Shown here one piece after another: positions 16,855 through 24,789 of a stretch of DNA of 64,000 bases; the first letter of the stretch is position 1, and every line of letters starts with the position of its first letter. The notes beneath the pieces were generated by a model that worked only from the letters and a program-made list of their open reading frames with translations, was not told the DNA's origin and made no database searches. The position numbers and the translations under genes were made by a program. The stretch comes from Actinomadura sp. NBRC 104425 (GTDB lineage Bacteria; Actinomycetota; Actinomycetes; Streptosporangiales; Streptosporangiaceae): contig NZ_BSTN01000004.1 of the NCBI RefSeq assembly GCF_030269545.1, forward strand, positions 124,001 to 188,000, read 5' to 3'.

Positions 16855-18044
16855 CGCCCGTCCGGCCCGGGCGCGGCGCCGAGCGTGCGGGTGAAGCCCT
16901 CGGGCACCAGCACGTCGTCGGGCGTCAGGTCGTGGATCGATGAGCGGCCCAGCCCGAGCAGCGCCGAGTCGATGCCGCCGCGCAGGATGTCCAGCACGTT
17001 CTCCACCCCGGCCTGACCGGCGGCGGCCAGCCCCCACAGGTACGCGCGGCCGATCATGACGGCGCGGGCGCCCAGCGCCAGCGCCTTCACCACGTCGCCG
17101 CCCCGCCGCACGCCGCCGTCCATCAGCACCTCCACCTGGTCGCCGACGGCGGCCGCGATGGACGGCAGCACCCGGATCGGCGCGGGCGTGCCGTCCAGGT
17201 TGTTGCCGCCGTGGTTGGACACCGAGATGGCGGTGACCCCGGCGTCGACGGCGCGGCGGGCGTCGTCAACCCGGCAGATGCCCTTGAGCATGAACGGCCC
17301 GTCCCACCGCCGTCGCATCCAGGCGATGTCGTCCCAGGTCGGCGGGGGAGTGCGCATCCATTCGCCGTACGCACCGAAGAACGTGGGCGCGGGCTGCCCC
17401 GGCTCGGCGAGGTTCGGCACCGTCAGCTCGGGCAGGCGGCGCGACCGGGCGTACCCGGCCAGCCAGGCGGGCCGCGCCAGCGCCTGCGGCGCCAGCCGCG
17501 CCATGGCCCTCAGGTCGAGCCGCTCGGGGATCCAGGGGCTGCCCCAGTCCCGGCCGTTGGAGAACGACCAGTCCAGCGTGACGATCAGGCCCGCCGCGCC
17601 GGCCTGCCGGGCGCGCTCCATCCGCCGGACCATCCAGTCCCTGGACCCCATCCAGTACATCTGGAAGAAGGTCTGCGAGTTGGCCGCGACGACCTCCTCG
17701 ATCGGCTTGCTCGCGAACGAGCTGAGCCCCATCGCCGTGCCGCGCGCGGCGGCGGCCCGCGCCACCGCGACCTCGCCGTCGGGGTGCACCGCCTGCACCC
17801 CGGTCGGGGAGATGACCACGGGCAGCGAGACCGGCTGCCCCATGACGGTGGTCTGCTGGTCGCGCTTGGCCGACAGGTCCGCGACGTGCGGCGCGAACCC
17901 CAACTCGGCGAACGCGGCCATGTTGTCCCGGTACGACGTGCCCCGCTCGGACCCGGCCAGCAGCGCCGAGTACACCGACCGGGGAAGCCTGCGGCGGGCC
18001 CGCCGCTGGGCCTCGAGGACCGTCTCGAACCACGCGTCGCCCAT
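16851..18044 (-). CDS. mftD: Premycofactocin synthase MftD (FMN-dependent)
   Basis: A 397-residue alpha-hydroxy-acid-dehydrogenase-family flavoprotein: VVISPTGVQAVHPDGE, QMYWMGSRD, LIVTLDW, the catalytic SNHGGNNLDG and the FMN phosphate loop VLMDGGVRRGGDVVKALALGA. MftD oxidatively deaminates AHDP to premycofactocin, creating the redox-active dione. It begins 3 nt after mftC ends and is part of the same operon. Confidence 0.94.
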   Translation of the reverse strand: MGDAWFETVLEAQRRARRRLPRSVYSALLAGSERGTSYRDNMAAFAELGFAPHVADLSAKRDQQTTVMGQPVSLPVVISPTGVQAVHPDGEVAVARAAAARGTAMGLSSFASKPIEEVVAANSQTFFQMYWMGSRDWMVRRMERARQAGAAGLIVTLDWSFSNGRDWGSPWIPERLDLRAMARLAPQALARPAWLAGYARSRRLPELTVPNLAEPGQPAPTFFGAYGEWMRTPPPTWDDIAWMRRRWDGPFMLKGICRVDDARRAVDAGVTAISVSNHGGNNLDGTPAPIRVLPSIAAAVGDQVEVLMDGGVRRGGDVVKALALGARAVMIGRAYLWGLAAAGQAGVENVLDILRGGIDSALLGLGRSSIHDLTPDDVLVPEGFTRTLGAAPGPDGR

Positions 18045-18047
18045 GCG

Positions 18048-19331
18048 CTACCTCTCAGCTGTCTCAGGGGATGTCATCTCGGTGGCCGTGAAACCGGCCA
18101 GGGGGCTCTCCTGGCAGGGGGACGCCGGCGGCGCCGCCGGTTCGGGGCGCCTGCCGATCCGCACCGGCACGGGCCCGGGGGAGCGCCGCTTCCGGGGCGC
18201 GGTGCGGTGGGAGTGGTCCCGGCCGGGCGCGGGCACCGTCCGCCGCGGATCGGCCAGCGCCGGCTCGCCGTGGCCCTGGACGCACTCGGGGTCGGGCCCG
18301 TCCAGCGGCAGGCCCGTGAAGAACTTGGCCGCCATGCACCCGCCCCGGCACGCGTCGTAGAACCGGCAGGACGCGCAGGCACCGCCGTCCTGCGGCGCGC
18401 GGAGCCGCGCGAACAGCTCCGAGGTGCGCCACACCCGGGCGAAGCCCCCGTCGGTCAGGACGTTGCCCGCGCGGAAGGCGTCGTGGATGGCGAACGGGCA
18501 GGCGTACACGTCGCCGACCGGGTCGATCAGGCACACCACGCGCCCGGCCCCGCACATGTTCAGGCCCGGCAGCTTCCCGCCGAACCCGGCCAGATGGAAG
18601 AACGAGTCGCCGGTGAGGACGTTCTCGCCCGCCCGCACCAGCCAGTCGTACAGCTCGCGCTGCTGGGCCGGGGTGGGGTGCAGGTCGTCCCACACGTCGG
18701 CGCCCCGGCCGGACGGGCGCAGCCGCGTCAGCCGCAGCGTGGCGCCGTGCTCGTCGGCGATCCGCTTGAACTCGTCCAGCTGCGGCACGTTGTGCCGGGT
18801 GACGACGACCGACAGCTTGGCGTCCCGGAACCCGGCCGCGGCCAGGTTGTCCAGCGCGCGCATCGCGGTGTCGAACGACCCCGGCCCGCGCACCCGGTCG
18901 TTGACCTCGGCGGTGGCGCCGTCGAGCGACACCTGCACGTCCACGTAGTCAGTGGACGCCAGGTAGCGGGCGCGCGCGGGGTCGATGCGCACGCCGTTGG
19001 TGGAGAACTTCACGCCGACGTGGTGGTCGACGGCGTATTCCAGCAGGTGCCAGAAGTCCGGGCGGACGGTCGGCTCGCCGCCGCCGATGTTGACGTAGAA
19101 CACCTGCATCGCCTGCAGTTCGTCGATGACCGCCTCGCACTTCTCGGTGGTCAGCTCGCGCGGGTCGCGCCTGCCGGACGACGACAGGCAGTGCACGCAC
19201 GACAGGTTGCAGGCGTAGGTCAGTTCCCAGGTCAGGCAGATCGGCGCGTCCAGCCCGCGTTCGAACGTCTCGATCAGCGAGCCGGAGGCGGAGCCGACCG
19301 CGCCGTTCGCCTCGGCCGTCGTGTCGGTCAT
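18048..19331 (-). CDS. mftC: Mycofactocin radical SAM maturase MftC
   Basis: A 427-residue radical SAM/SPASM enzyme. The radical SAM cluster is C41-x3-C45-x2-C48 (YACNLSCVHC), followed by the GGEPTV motif. SPASM-type cysteines occur in MCGAGRVVC, VYACPF and CASCRFYDACRGGC. MftC decarboxylates the C-terminal Tyr of MftA and crosslinks it to Val. The protein runs about 50 residues past the last SPASM cysteine into a basic, proline-rich tail of unknown use. Start ATG at 19331 overlaps the mftB stop. Confidence 0.96.
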   Translation of the reverse strand: MTDTTAEANGAVGSASGSLIETFERGLDAPICLTWELTYACNLSCVHCLSSSGRRDPRELTTEKCEAVIDELQAMQVFYVNIGGGEPTVRPDFWHLLEYAVDHHVGVKFSTNGVRIDPARARYLASTDYVDVQVSLDGATAEVNDRVRGPGSFDTAMRALDNLAAAGFRDAKLSVVVTRHNVPQLDEFKRIADEHGATLRLTRLRPSGRGADVWDDLHPTPAQQRELYDWLVRAGENVLTGDSFFHLAGFGGKLPGLNMCGAGRVVCLIDPVGDVYACPFAIHDAFRAGNVLTDGGFARVWRTSELFARLRAPQDGGACASCRFYDACRGGCMAAKFFTGLPLDGPDPECVQGHGEPALADPRRTVPAPGRDHSHRTAPRKRRSPGPVPVRIGRRPEPAAPPASPCQESPLAGFTATEMTSPETAER

Positions 19332-19615
19332 GGCGCCTCTCCCGTGGTGTCGCGTTGGCGGATCATGTCGGCGTCGGCGAGGCCGCGCAGCGCCCTGGCG
19401 TAGGCGCCCCACTGGGCGGCGGGCACGCCCGCCCGCTCCAGCGCGGTCCGGGCGTCGGGCGCGCCGCCCAGGCCCTGGACGACCTCCACGAGCTCCCTGC
19501 GCTTGAGGAAGGTCAACCGCCGGTTGCCGAAGTGGTAGGCCAGCGCCCCGAACGGTTCGGGGCGCAGCGCCACCGACGGTGACAGCTCCCATGCCTGGTC
19601 GAGGATGTCGGCCAC
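19328..19615 (-). CDS. mftB: Mycofactocin precursor chaperone MftB
   Basis: A 95-residue PqqD-like RiPP recognition protein (WELSPSVALRPEPFGALAYHFGNRRLTFLKR). It binds the MftA leader and hands it to MftC. It starts 22 nt after the mftA stop and overlaps mftC by ATGA. Confidence 0.94.
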   Translation of the reverse strand: MADILDQAWELSPSVALRPEPFGALAYHFGNRRLTFLKRRELVEVVQGLGGAPDARTALERAGVPAAQWGAYARALRGLADADMIRQRDTTGEAP

Positions 19616-19637
19616 GGTCGGCTCCCCGGTGCGGGCG

Positions 19638-19763
19638 TCAGTAGACGCCGCACATGCCGTCGATCGAGACCTCCTCGATCAGCGACTCCTCCTCCACCGC
19701 CTCGGCCGCCGCGTCGTCGACCTGCGGGGCGGTCTCCTCGACCGACATCATGGGCTCGGGCAT
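19638..19763 (-). CDS. mftA: Mycofactocin precursor peptide MftA
   Basis: A 41-residue peptide beginning MPEPMMSVEE and ending IDGMCGVY, the diagnostic C-terminus of mycofactocin precursors: the final Val-Tyr becomes the redox cofactor. The leader is acidic, as usual. A perfect AGGAGG ribosome site (complement of 19768-19773) sits 4 nt before the ATG, consistent with strong expression of the substrate peptide. It is the first gene of the mftA-B-C-D-E-SDR-F operon and is divergent from mftR. Confidence 0.97.
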   Translation of the reverse strand: MPEPMMSVEETAPQVDDAAAEAVEEESLIEEVSIDGMCGVY

Positions 19764-19834
19764 GACGCCTCCTCGGCTCGGCTGGACTTGTCATGCACAC
19801 TAATGGCACTGAGGGTCAAAAAGAAGGGGGCGCA

Positions 19835-20458
19835 GTGCGGTCAGCAACCCGGCGTCCGAAGGGGCGTCCGCCCGCCACCGATCATGCCGCGATCGAACGG
19901 GCGGCGTTCGCGCTCTTCACCGAGCGGGGCTTCGAGGCCACCACCCTGGACGCGATCGCCGAGGCGGCGGGCATCGGGCGGCGCACGCTGCTGCGCTACT
20001 ACCCGTCCAAGAACGACATCCCGTGGGGGCAGTTCGACGAGAGCCTCGCCGACCTGCGCGCGTCGCTGGCGGCCATGCCGCACGACATCCCCGTCTACGA
20101 GGCGGTGCACCGCGCCGTGCTCGCCTTCAACCACGTGGACGAGGCGGCCGTGCCCCAGCACCGGCAGCGCATGACGCTGCTGCTGCGCACGCCCGCCCTG
20201 CAGGCCCACTCGGCGCTGAAGTACCGGCAGTGGCGCGAGGTCATCACCTGCTACGTCGCCGGCCGCCTGGGCCTGCCCCCCGACGCCCTGCTGCCGCGTG
20301 CCGTGGGGAACGTCACCCTCGCGCTGGCCCTGTCCGCCTACGAGGAGTGGCTGGCGCACGAGGACCGCACGATCGAGGAGTGCCTCGACGAGGCGCTGTC
20401 CGGCCTGCGCGCCTACTTCGCCGGCGCGGTCGGCCGGCCCCGCCACGCACGCGCGTGA
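19835..20458 (+). CDS. mftR: Mycofactocin TetR-family regulator MftR
   Basis: A 207-residue TetR regulator with the helix-turn-helix TLDAIAEAAGIGRRTLLRYYPSKNDI. GTG at 19835 is preferred, since AAGAAGGGGG precedes it by about 4 nt; an upstream in-frame ATG at 19793 would add 14 residues but sits in the promoter region. MftR represses mft genes and responds to long-chain acyl-CoAs in mycobacteria. The 71-bp region between mftA and this start must hold both promoters and the operator. Confidence 0.92.
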   Translation: MRSATRRPKGRPPATDHAAIERAAFALFTERGFEATTLDAIAEAAGIGRRTLLRYYPSKNDIPWGQFDESLADLRASLAAMPHDIPVYEAVHRAVLAFNHVDEAAVPQHRQRMTLLLRTPALQAHSALKYRQWREVITCYVAGRLGLPPDALLPRAVGNVTLALALSAYEEWLAHEDRTIEECLDEALSGLRAYFAGAVGRPRHARA

Positions 20459-20484
20459 CCGGCGGCCGGACGGCCGCCGGTCAC
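20455..20484. terminator. Strong hairpin at the end of mftR
   Basis: A perfect 14-bp stem (20455-20468 with 20471-20484) and a 2-nt loop begin inside the mftR stop codon. It separates mftR from the convergent Spo0M-like gene and could work in both directions. Confidence 0.75.
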
Positions 20485-20515
20485 GGTAGAGCGCTGCGGG
20501 GGTCGTTGCGCGGTG

Positions 20516-21640
20516 TCAGTCCTCGTCCTCGAAGGCCTCGACGGCCTCTTCGTAGGCGTCCTCGTAAGCGTCCTCGTAGGCCTGCTCGTAGGCGGCCTGC
20601 TGGTAGGCGTCCTGGATCGCCTGCTGCTGCGCCTCGGCCATGGCCTCGGCGAGGGCGTCGCCGCCGTCGTCGCCGTCGCCGTCGTCGTCATCGTCGTCAT
20701 CGAGCAGTTCGTTGACGACCGCGCCGGCCACGAAACCGGCGGCCGCGCCCGCCGCGACCCCGCCCCAGCCCGGGCCGCCGTGGCCGTGCGACCCGTGGTG
20801 GACGTCGTGGTGCACACCGTGATGGACGTCGTGGTGGACGGGGGCGAATCCGCCGTGGCCCCCGTGCAGGTGCCCGGCGACGGCGCGCAGCCAGTTCTCC
20901 AGCTCCTGCTCCCAGGCCATGTGCAGCGCCTCGTCGTGCGAGACGTGGAAGCGGCCGAACACGTCGTCGCCCTCGGCGAAGATGGTGCCGCGGCGGTCGG
21001 CCTCCAGCACCACCGCCAGCTCGTGCGGGCTCGCCACGAACGTCAGCTCGACCTCGTTGATCTGCCCGCCGTACTGCGGCGGCGCGTAGAACTCGATCTC
21101 CTGGTAGAAGGGCAGCTCCTGGTGCACCCCGGCGATGTGGCCCTGCTCGACGTCGGCGCTCTTGAACTGGAAGCCCAGCGCGCCGAACGCGTCGAGCACG
21201 CGCTGCTGCGACGGCAGCGGGCCGATCGAGACCGGGTCCAGGTCGCCGGCGTCCCTCGCCCCGGCGATCTCCAGCTCCGTGCGCACGCCCATGGCCATGC
21301 CGTGCAGGTGCTGTCCGTACACCTCGGTGAGCGGAAGCTCCCACGGCAGCGGCATCTGGAAGGGGATGGAGTGGTACTGCCCGGCCCCCAGGTGGAAACC
21401 GCCGGCGATCGCGCCCCGGTAGAACTCCACGCCCGCGGCGCCCTCGTGGTCGCCGTGCTCGAACTCGACGTTGGTGACCAGGCTCAGCACCACCTGCTGG
21501 ACGTGCACGTCGTGGTCGCCGCCCTGGATGGTGACCTCCCCGGGCAGGTGCCCGCCCGGACGGCCGTGCGACTCGTGCAGCACCGTCTCCACCGAAGGCC
21601 CGCCCACCCCGAAGGCTCCGAGCAGCCGCTTGAAAACCAT
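20516..21640 (-). CDS. Spo0M-like (arrestin-fold) protein with His-rich, Asp-rich tail
   Basis: A 374-residue protein. Residues 1-250 match the sporulation-control protein Spo0M (KRLLGAFGVGGPSVETVL, GGxLPGEVTIQGG, the FQMPLPWELPLT segment). The family normally ends near here. The remaining part has four unusual zones: a histidine-rich stretch 257-288, a glycine-zipper-like GVAAGAAAGFVAGAVV (294-309), a run of seven aspartates from 314, and a Tyr/Ala/Glu repeat (AYEDAYEDAYEE). These look like metal-binding, membrane-associating and acidic coil elements. Start ATG at 21640 follows AGGGGAACC. A BlaI-like palindrome lies 51 bp upstream. Confidence 0.82.
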   Translation of the reverse strand: MVFKRLLGAFGVGGPSVETVLHESHGRPGGHLPGEVTIQGGDHDVHVQQVVLSLVTNVEFEHGDHEGAAGVEFYRGAIAGGFHLGAGQYHSIPFQMPLPWELPLTEVYGQHLHGMAMGVRTELEIAGARDAGDLDPVSIGPLPSQQRVLDAFGALGFQFKSADVEQGHIAGVHQELPFYQEIEFYAPPQYGGQINEVELTFVASPHELAVVLEADRRGTIFAEGDDVFGRFHVSHDEALHMAWEQELENWLRAVAGHLHGGHGGFAPVHHDVHHGVHHDVHHGSHGHGGPGWGGVAAGAAAGFVAGAVVNELLDDDDDDDGDGDDGGDALAEAMAEAQQQAIQDAYQQAAYEQAYEDAYEDAYEEAVEAFEDED

Positions 21641-21690
21641 GGTTCCCCTCATCTGTCGTCGTTGACGGTCGCGGGCCCGCCGGCAACTAT

Positions 21691-21705
21691 CTACGACACT
21701 TGTAG
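21691..21705. promoter_or_regulatory. Candidate BlaI-type operator 1
   Basis: CTAC and GTAG arms (CTACGACACTTGTAG) lie 51 bp upstream of the Spo0M-like start. The arms match the ACTAC/GTAGT core seen in the second palindrome about 100 bp away and typical of BlaI/MecI/CopY operators. Confidence 0.5.
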
Positions 21706-21794
21706 CACAAAGGTGGGGGACCAACCACCGATTCCCCGCGGGGGCGCCGCGCGGCCCGGCGCCGGGCCGCGCGGCACGGGCTGCTACCTTGGCT

Positions 21795-21808
21795 ACTACA
21801 AAAGTAGT
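21795..21808. promoter_or_regulatory. Candidate BlaI-type operator 2
   Basis: ACTACAAAAGTAGT is a near-perfect palindrome with the TAC-N-GTA-like core used by BlaI-family repressors. It lies between the divergent Spo0M-like and P-loop genes, with a blaI gene about 840 bp further on. Confidence 0.6.
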
Positions 21809-21879
21809 TCGTGGGTCGGCCGTGCCGCTCCGCCCGCTCCGGGGCGGGTTCGCCGTCCCCCCGCGGGGGAGCCGAACAG

Positions 21880-22578
21880 GTGGACAGTCAGCGCGTGCCC
21901 GGGGTGGACGACGCCCTCCCGAACGCCCTCCAAGCGGTGGCCGCGGACGCCTCCGGGCCGGCGCTCCACAGGCCGATGACCGACCTGCGCGCCGGACGCG
22001 GCACCGGGCTCCGCCGCGCGCGCCTGACGTTCGCGGCCGGCGACGTGGTCGTGGTCTCGGGCCTGCCCGGCAGCGGGAAGAGCACGCTCATCAGGCGGGT
22101 CGTGCCGGCCCGCGACGGGCGGGGCCGCCCGGTGCACACGATCGACGCGCAGGACGTCCGCGAGGCATGGGAGCGATGGCTGCCGTCCTGGCTGCCGTAC
22201 GCGGTCTACCGTCCGGGCGTCCGCGCCGCGCACTACGCGCGGCTGGGGCGCGCACTGCGGTCCGGAGACAGCGTCGTGGTGCACGACTGCGGCGCCAACG
22301 GGTGGGTGCGCCGGTGGGCGGCGCGGTGCACGCGCCGCCGCGGGCGCCGCCTGCACCTGGTGCTGATGGACGTGCCGCCGCGGCAGGCCCTGCACTGGCA
22401 GGTGCTGCGCGGACGCACCGTGCCGCCCCGCGCGTTCGCCCGGCACCGCCGTGCGATCAGGCGGCTCGTCGCCGGGGCGGAGGCCGGACGGCTCCCCGGC
22501 GGCTGCGCCTCGGTCGTGCTGCTGGACCGCGCGGCCGCCGCCGCGCTGCGCACGATCGCGTTCGGTGGCGCGCAGTGA
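21880..22578 (+). CDS. P-loop ATP-binding protein, probable small kinase
   Basis: A 232-residue AAA_33-like protein. The Walker A motif GLPGSGKST follows VVVVS, and HLVLMDVPP plus HWQVLRGRTVPPRAFARHRR resemble the lid region of nucleoside or zeta-toxin-like kinases. GTG at 21880 is chosen because GGGGA lies 9 nt upstream; the next ATG at 21976 would still keep the Walker A motif. It is divergent from the Spo0M-like gene and upstream of blaI by 59 bp. The phosphate acceptor is unknown. Confidence 0.75.
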   Translation: MDSQRVPGVDDALPNALQAVAADASGPALHRPMTDLRAGRGTGLRRARLTFAAGDVVVVSGLPGSGKSTLIRRVVPARDGRGRPVHTIDAQDVREAWERWLPSWLPYAVYRPGVRAAHYARLGRALRSGDSVVVHDCGANGWVRRWAARCTRRRGRRLHLVLMDVPPRQALHWQVLRGRTVPPRAFARHRRAIRRLVAGAEAGRLPGGCASVVLLDRAAAAALRTIAFGGAQ

Positions 22579-22637
22579 ACGGCGGGCGGACGGCCGGTTA
22601 CCCTTCCCGGTACGCATTCGACCTTGGAGGTGGACCC

Positions 22638-23012
22638 GTGGCGAGACGACCGCTGGGGCAGTTGGAGGCCGAGGTGCTGGCCGCTCTTGCCGCCGCCGGC
22701 GGTCCGGTCAGCACCGCCGACCTGCGGGCCCGCATCCCCGGGGAGCCGGCCTACACGACCGTCAACACCATCCTGTTCCGCCTGCACGCCAAGCACCTGG
22801 TCACCCGGGTGCGGCAGGGGCGGCACTACCTGTACCGGCTGGCGGTGGACGAGTCGCGCCTGGTGGCCGACCGGATGCGCGACCACCTGCGGCACGCCAG
22901 CGACCCGTCCAGCGTGCTGAGCCGCTTCGTGCAGAGCCTGACCGCCGAGGAGGCGGACGCGCTGCGCGCCGTCCTGCGGCGGTCCGGCGGCGAGCCCGAG
23001 GCCCCGGCGTGA
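22638..23012 (+). CDS. BlaI/MecI/CopY-family repressor
   Basis: A 124-residue winged-helix repressor: RPLGQLEAEVLAAL, PAYTTVNTILFRLHAKHLVTRVRQGRHYLYRL, and a C-terminal dimerisation helix. GTG at 22638 has GGAGG 7 nt upstream. It overlaps the M56 peptidase start by GTGA, the standard blaI-blaR-like pair. In actinobacteria these repressors control cell-wall and stress genes and are inactivated by proteolysis or dissociation. Likely targets here are the palindromes at 21691-21705 and 21795-21808. Confidence 0.92.
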   Translation: MARRPLGQLEAEVLAALAAAGGPVSTADLRARIPGEPAYTTVNTILFRLHAKHLVTRVRQGRHYLYRLAVDESRLVADRMRDHLRHASDPSSVLSRFVQSLTAEEADALRAVLRRSGGEPEAPA

Positions 23013-23896
23013 TCTGGCCGCTGACGTTCCTGCCCGCGGCGCTGGCGCTGGTGCTCGGCGTCGCGGTGAGCGTGGCGCCGCTGCCGCTGCATCCGGCCTG
23101 GTCGGCGCGGGTGCTGGCGGTGGTCGCCGGCGCCAGTGCGGTGGCCGTCGCCGGCACGCTGGTGTTCGTCGGCCTCAACTACGCCGCCACCCTGGCCCCG
23201 GGCCTGGCCGACCGGTACCTGCCCGAGTGGGCGCTGTTCGGCGACGACCAGCCGGTGCCCGCCGCCCTCGGCGTCCCGGCGCTGGCGCTCACGGCGCTGA
23301 CCGCCGCCGTCGCCGTGCGGCTGGCGGTCCGCTGGGCCGCCGAGGTGCGGCACGCCCAGCGCGGCGCCGGCGAGGTGGTGCAGTCGGACGTTCCGCTCGC
23401 GCTGGCGGTCCCCGGCCGGGACGGCGGCGTGCTCGTCTCGCGCGGGCTGCTGCGCGTCCTCGACGGCATCGGGCTGCGGGTGGTGTTCGAGCACGAGGCC
23501 GCCCACCTGCGGCACCGCCACCACCGCTACCTGGCGGTCGGCGCGCTGGCCGCCGGCACGCTGCCGGTGCTGCGCCGGCTGAACGCCCGCCTGCGCTTCG
23601 CGCTGGAGCGCTGGGCCGACGAGGACGCCGCCGAGGCCGTCGGCGACCGTACGCTGGTCGCGCACACCATCGCCCGCGTCGCCCTGGCCCGGGCGGAGGC
23701 CGAGGCGTCCTCCTCGCCGCTGCCCGCGTTCACCGACTCGGGCGTCGTCCAGCGCGTGCAGGCGCTGCTGGCCGCCCCGCCCAGCAAGAACACCATCACC
23801 GGCCCGGTCCTGCTGACGGGCGTCGGCACCGCCACCGGGCTGCTGGCCTCGGCCGCCTGGCAGCTGGACCGCGCCTTCGGCCTGAGCATCCTGTGA
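23009..23896 (+). CDS. M56-family membrane metallopeptidase (BlaR1/HtpX-like)
   Basis: A 295-residue protein with hydrophobic segments near residues 3-25, 35-57 and 87-107, the zinc site HEAAH (family HExxH) and the downstream glutamate in ERWADEDAAE, followed by a last hydrophobic stretch near the C-terminus. No penicillin-binding sensor domain is present, so the signal it senses is not a beta-lactam by a BlaR1-type domain. It is translationally coupled to the BlaI-like repressor and probably triggers its inactivation. Confidence 0.9.
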   Translation: MIWPLTFLPAALALVLGVAVSVAPLPLHPAWSARVLAVVAGASAVAVAGTLVFVGLNYAATLAPGLADRYLPEWALFGDDQPVPAALGVPALALTALTAAVAVRLAVRWAAEVRHAQRGAGEVVQSDVPLALAVPGRDGGVLVSRGLLRVLDGIGLRVVFEHEAAHLRHRHHRYLAVGALAAGTLPVLRRLNARLRFALERWADEDAAEAVGDRTLVAHTIARVALARAEAEASSSPLPAFTDSGVVQRVQALLAAPPSKNTITGPVLLTGVGTATGLLASAAWQLDRAFGLSIL

Positions 23897-23902
23897 CCCG
23901 GT

Positions 23903-23921
23903 GACGCGCGCCGGGCGCGTC
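23903..23921. terminator. Hairpin between convergent genes
   Basis: A 7-bp stem (23903-23909 with 23915-23921) with a 5-nt loop follows the M56 gene and touches the stop codon of the convergent thioesterase. Confidence 0.5.
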
Positions 23922-24720
23922 AGGGGCGCTGTTCGTCCACCAGCAGGGTCTGCAGGACCTGGCCGAACTCGCCGGAGGCGTCGGCCAGGGAGGCCTGGGC
24001 CAGGCCGCTGCCGCGCGGGCTTGCATGGACCCGGGCGTCCATGCAGATCCACTCGCCGACCGGGTCGCGGTGCAGCGCCACGGTGACGTCGGTGTTGATG
24101 ACCTGCAGTTTGGCGAAGTCGTGCTGGGCGCCCACCCCCGAGGCGCTGTCGGCCAGCACGAGCGCGCGCACGAGCGGCGTGTCGTCCTCTCCGGCGACCA
24201 GGGGCACGCGCGCACGCGCCCACGTCCGGCCCGGGCCGCGCCCGGTGAACGAGCCCTCGGTGTAGCGCCACTCCATCGCCGACAGGTAGCCGCCCAGGTG
24301 CGCCCCGGGCCAGGCGGCCACGGCCTGGGGCGCGGCGGGCAGCGGGGGAGGGGCCGGCGCGTGGTCGGTCGGCTCGATGTGGTCGGGGGCGGCGACGATC
24401 CGCCAGCCGGTGGCGCGGGCGACCGGGCGCTCGTCGTGGAACAGCTCGCCTTCCAGCATGCTGACCCGCCGCCCCGGGCGCACCGTGCGGACGGCCACCC
24501 GCAGCGGCGCCACGGGCACCGGGGTGAGGATTTCCACCGTGACCCGCGCGACCCGCGTCCCCGGCACGGGGTCGTGCCGTTCGAAGGCCCGCCCCAGCAG
24601 CGCCGAGACCGGGCCGCCGTGCTGCAGGCCGGGCGACCACGGCCCGGCCGTGGCGGCGGTGCCGGCGAAGCGGTCCTCGTCGAGCGGCTCGTAGAACGTC
24701 TCGGCCGGCGGCGTGTCCAC
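23920..24720 (-). CDS. TesB-like acyl-CoA thioesterase family protein
   Basis: A 266-residue double-hotdog protein: FYEPLDEDRFAGT, GLQHGGPVSALLGRAFE, MLEGELFHDERPVARATGWR, and a second half with LVLADSASGVGAQ and the DVTVALHRDPVGEWI strand. The family hydrolyses acyl-CoA. GTG at 24720 is chosen over the upstream ATGs (24750, 24762) because GGAAGGAGATCAG gives a perfect ribosome site 6 nt before it. It stands alone and is convergent with the M56 gene. Confidence 0.83.
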   Translation of the reverse strand: MDTPPAETFYEPLDEDRFAGTAATAGPWSPGLQHGGPVSALLGRAFERHDPVPGTRVARVTVEILTPVPVAPLRVAVRTVRPGRRVSMLEGELFHDERPVARATGWRIVAAPDHIEPTDHAPAPPPLPAAPQAVAAWPGAHLGGYLSAMEWRYTEGSFTGRGPGRTWARARVPLVAGEDDTPLVRALVLADSASGVGAQHDFAKLQVINTDVTVALHRDPVGEWICMDARVHASPRGSGLAQASLADASGEFGQVLQTLLVDEQRP

Positions 24721-24789
24721 CTGATCTCCTTCCGATAGGTAGAACGCCATTCTAGCGACCATCCGCCAATTTGCTGCCGGCCGCGGCCG

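Noticed and set aside
21789..22637. Upstream part of the long open frame leading into blaI
   Set aside because: It is out of frame with the P-loop gene on the same strand and Arg/Gly/Ala-rich; blaI starts at GTG 22638 with GGAGG.
23920..24762. The longer start of the thioesterase at 24762 or 24750
   Set aside because: No ribosome site precedes them, whereas GTG at 24720 has a perfect AAGGAG at the right distance.
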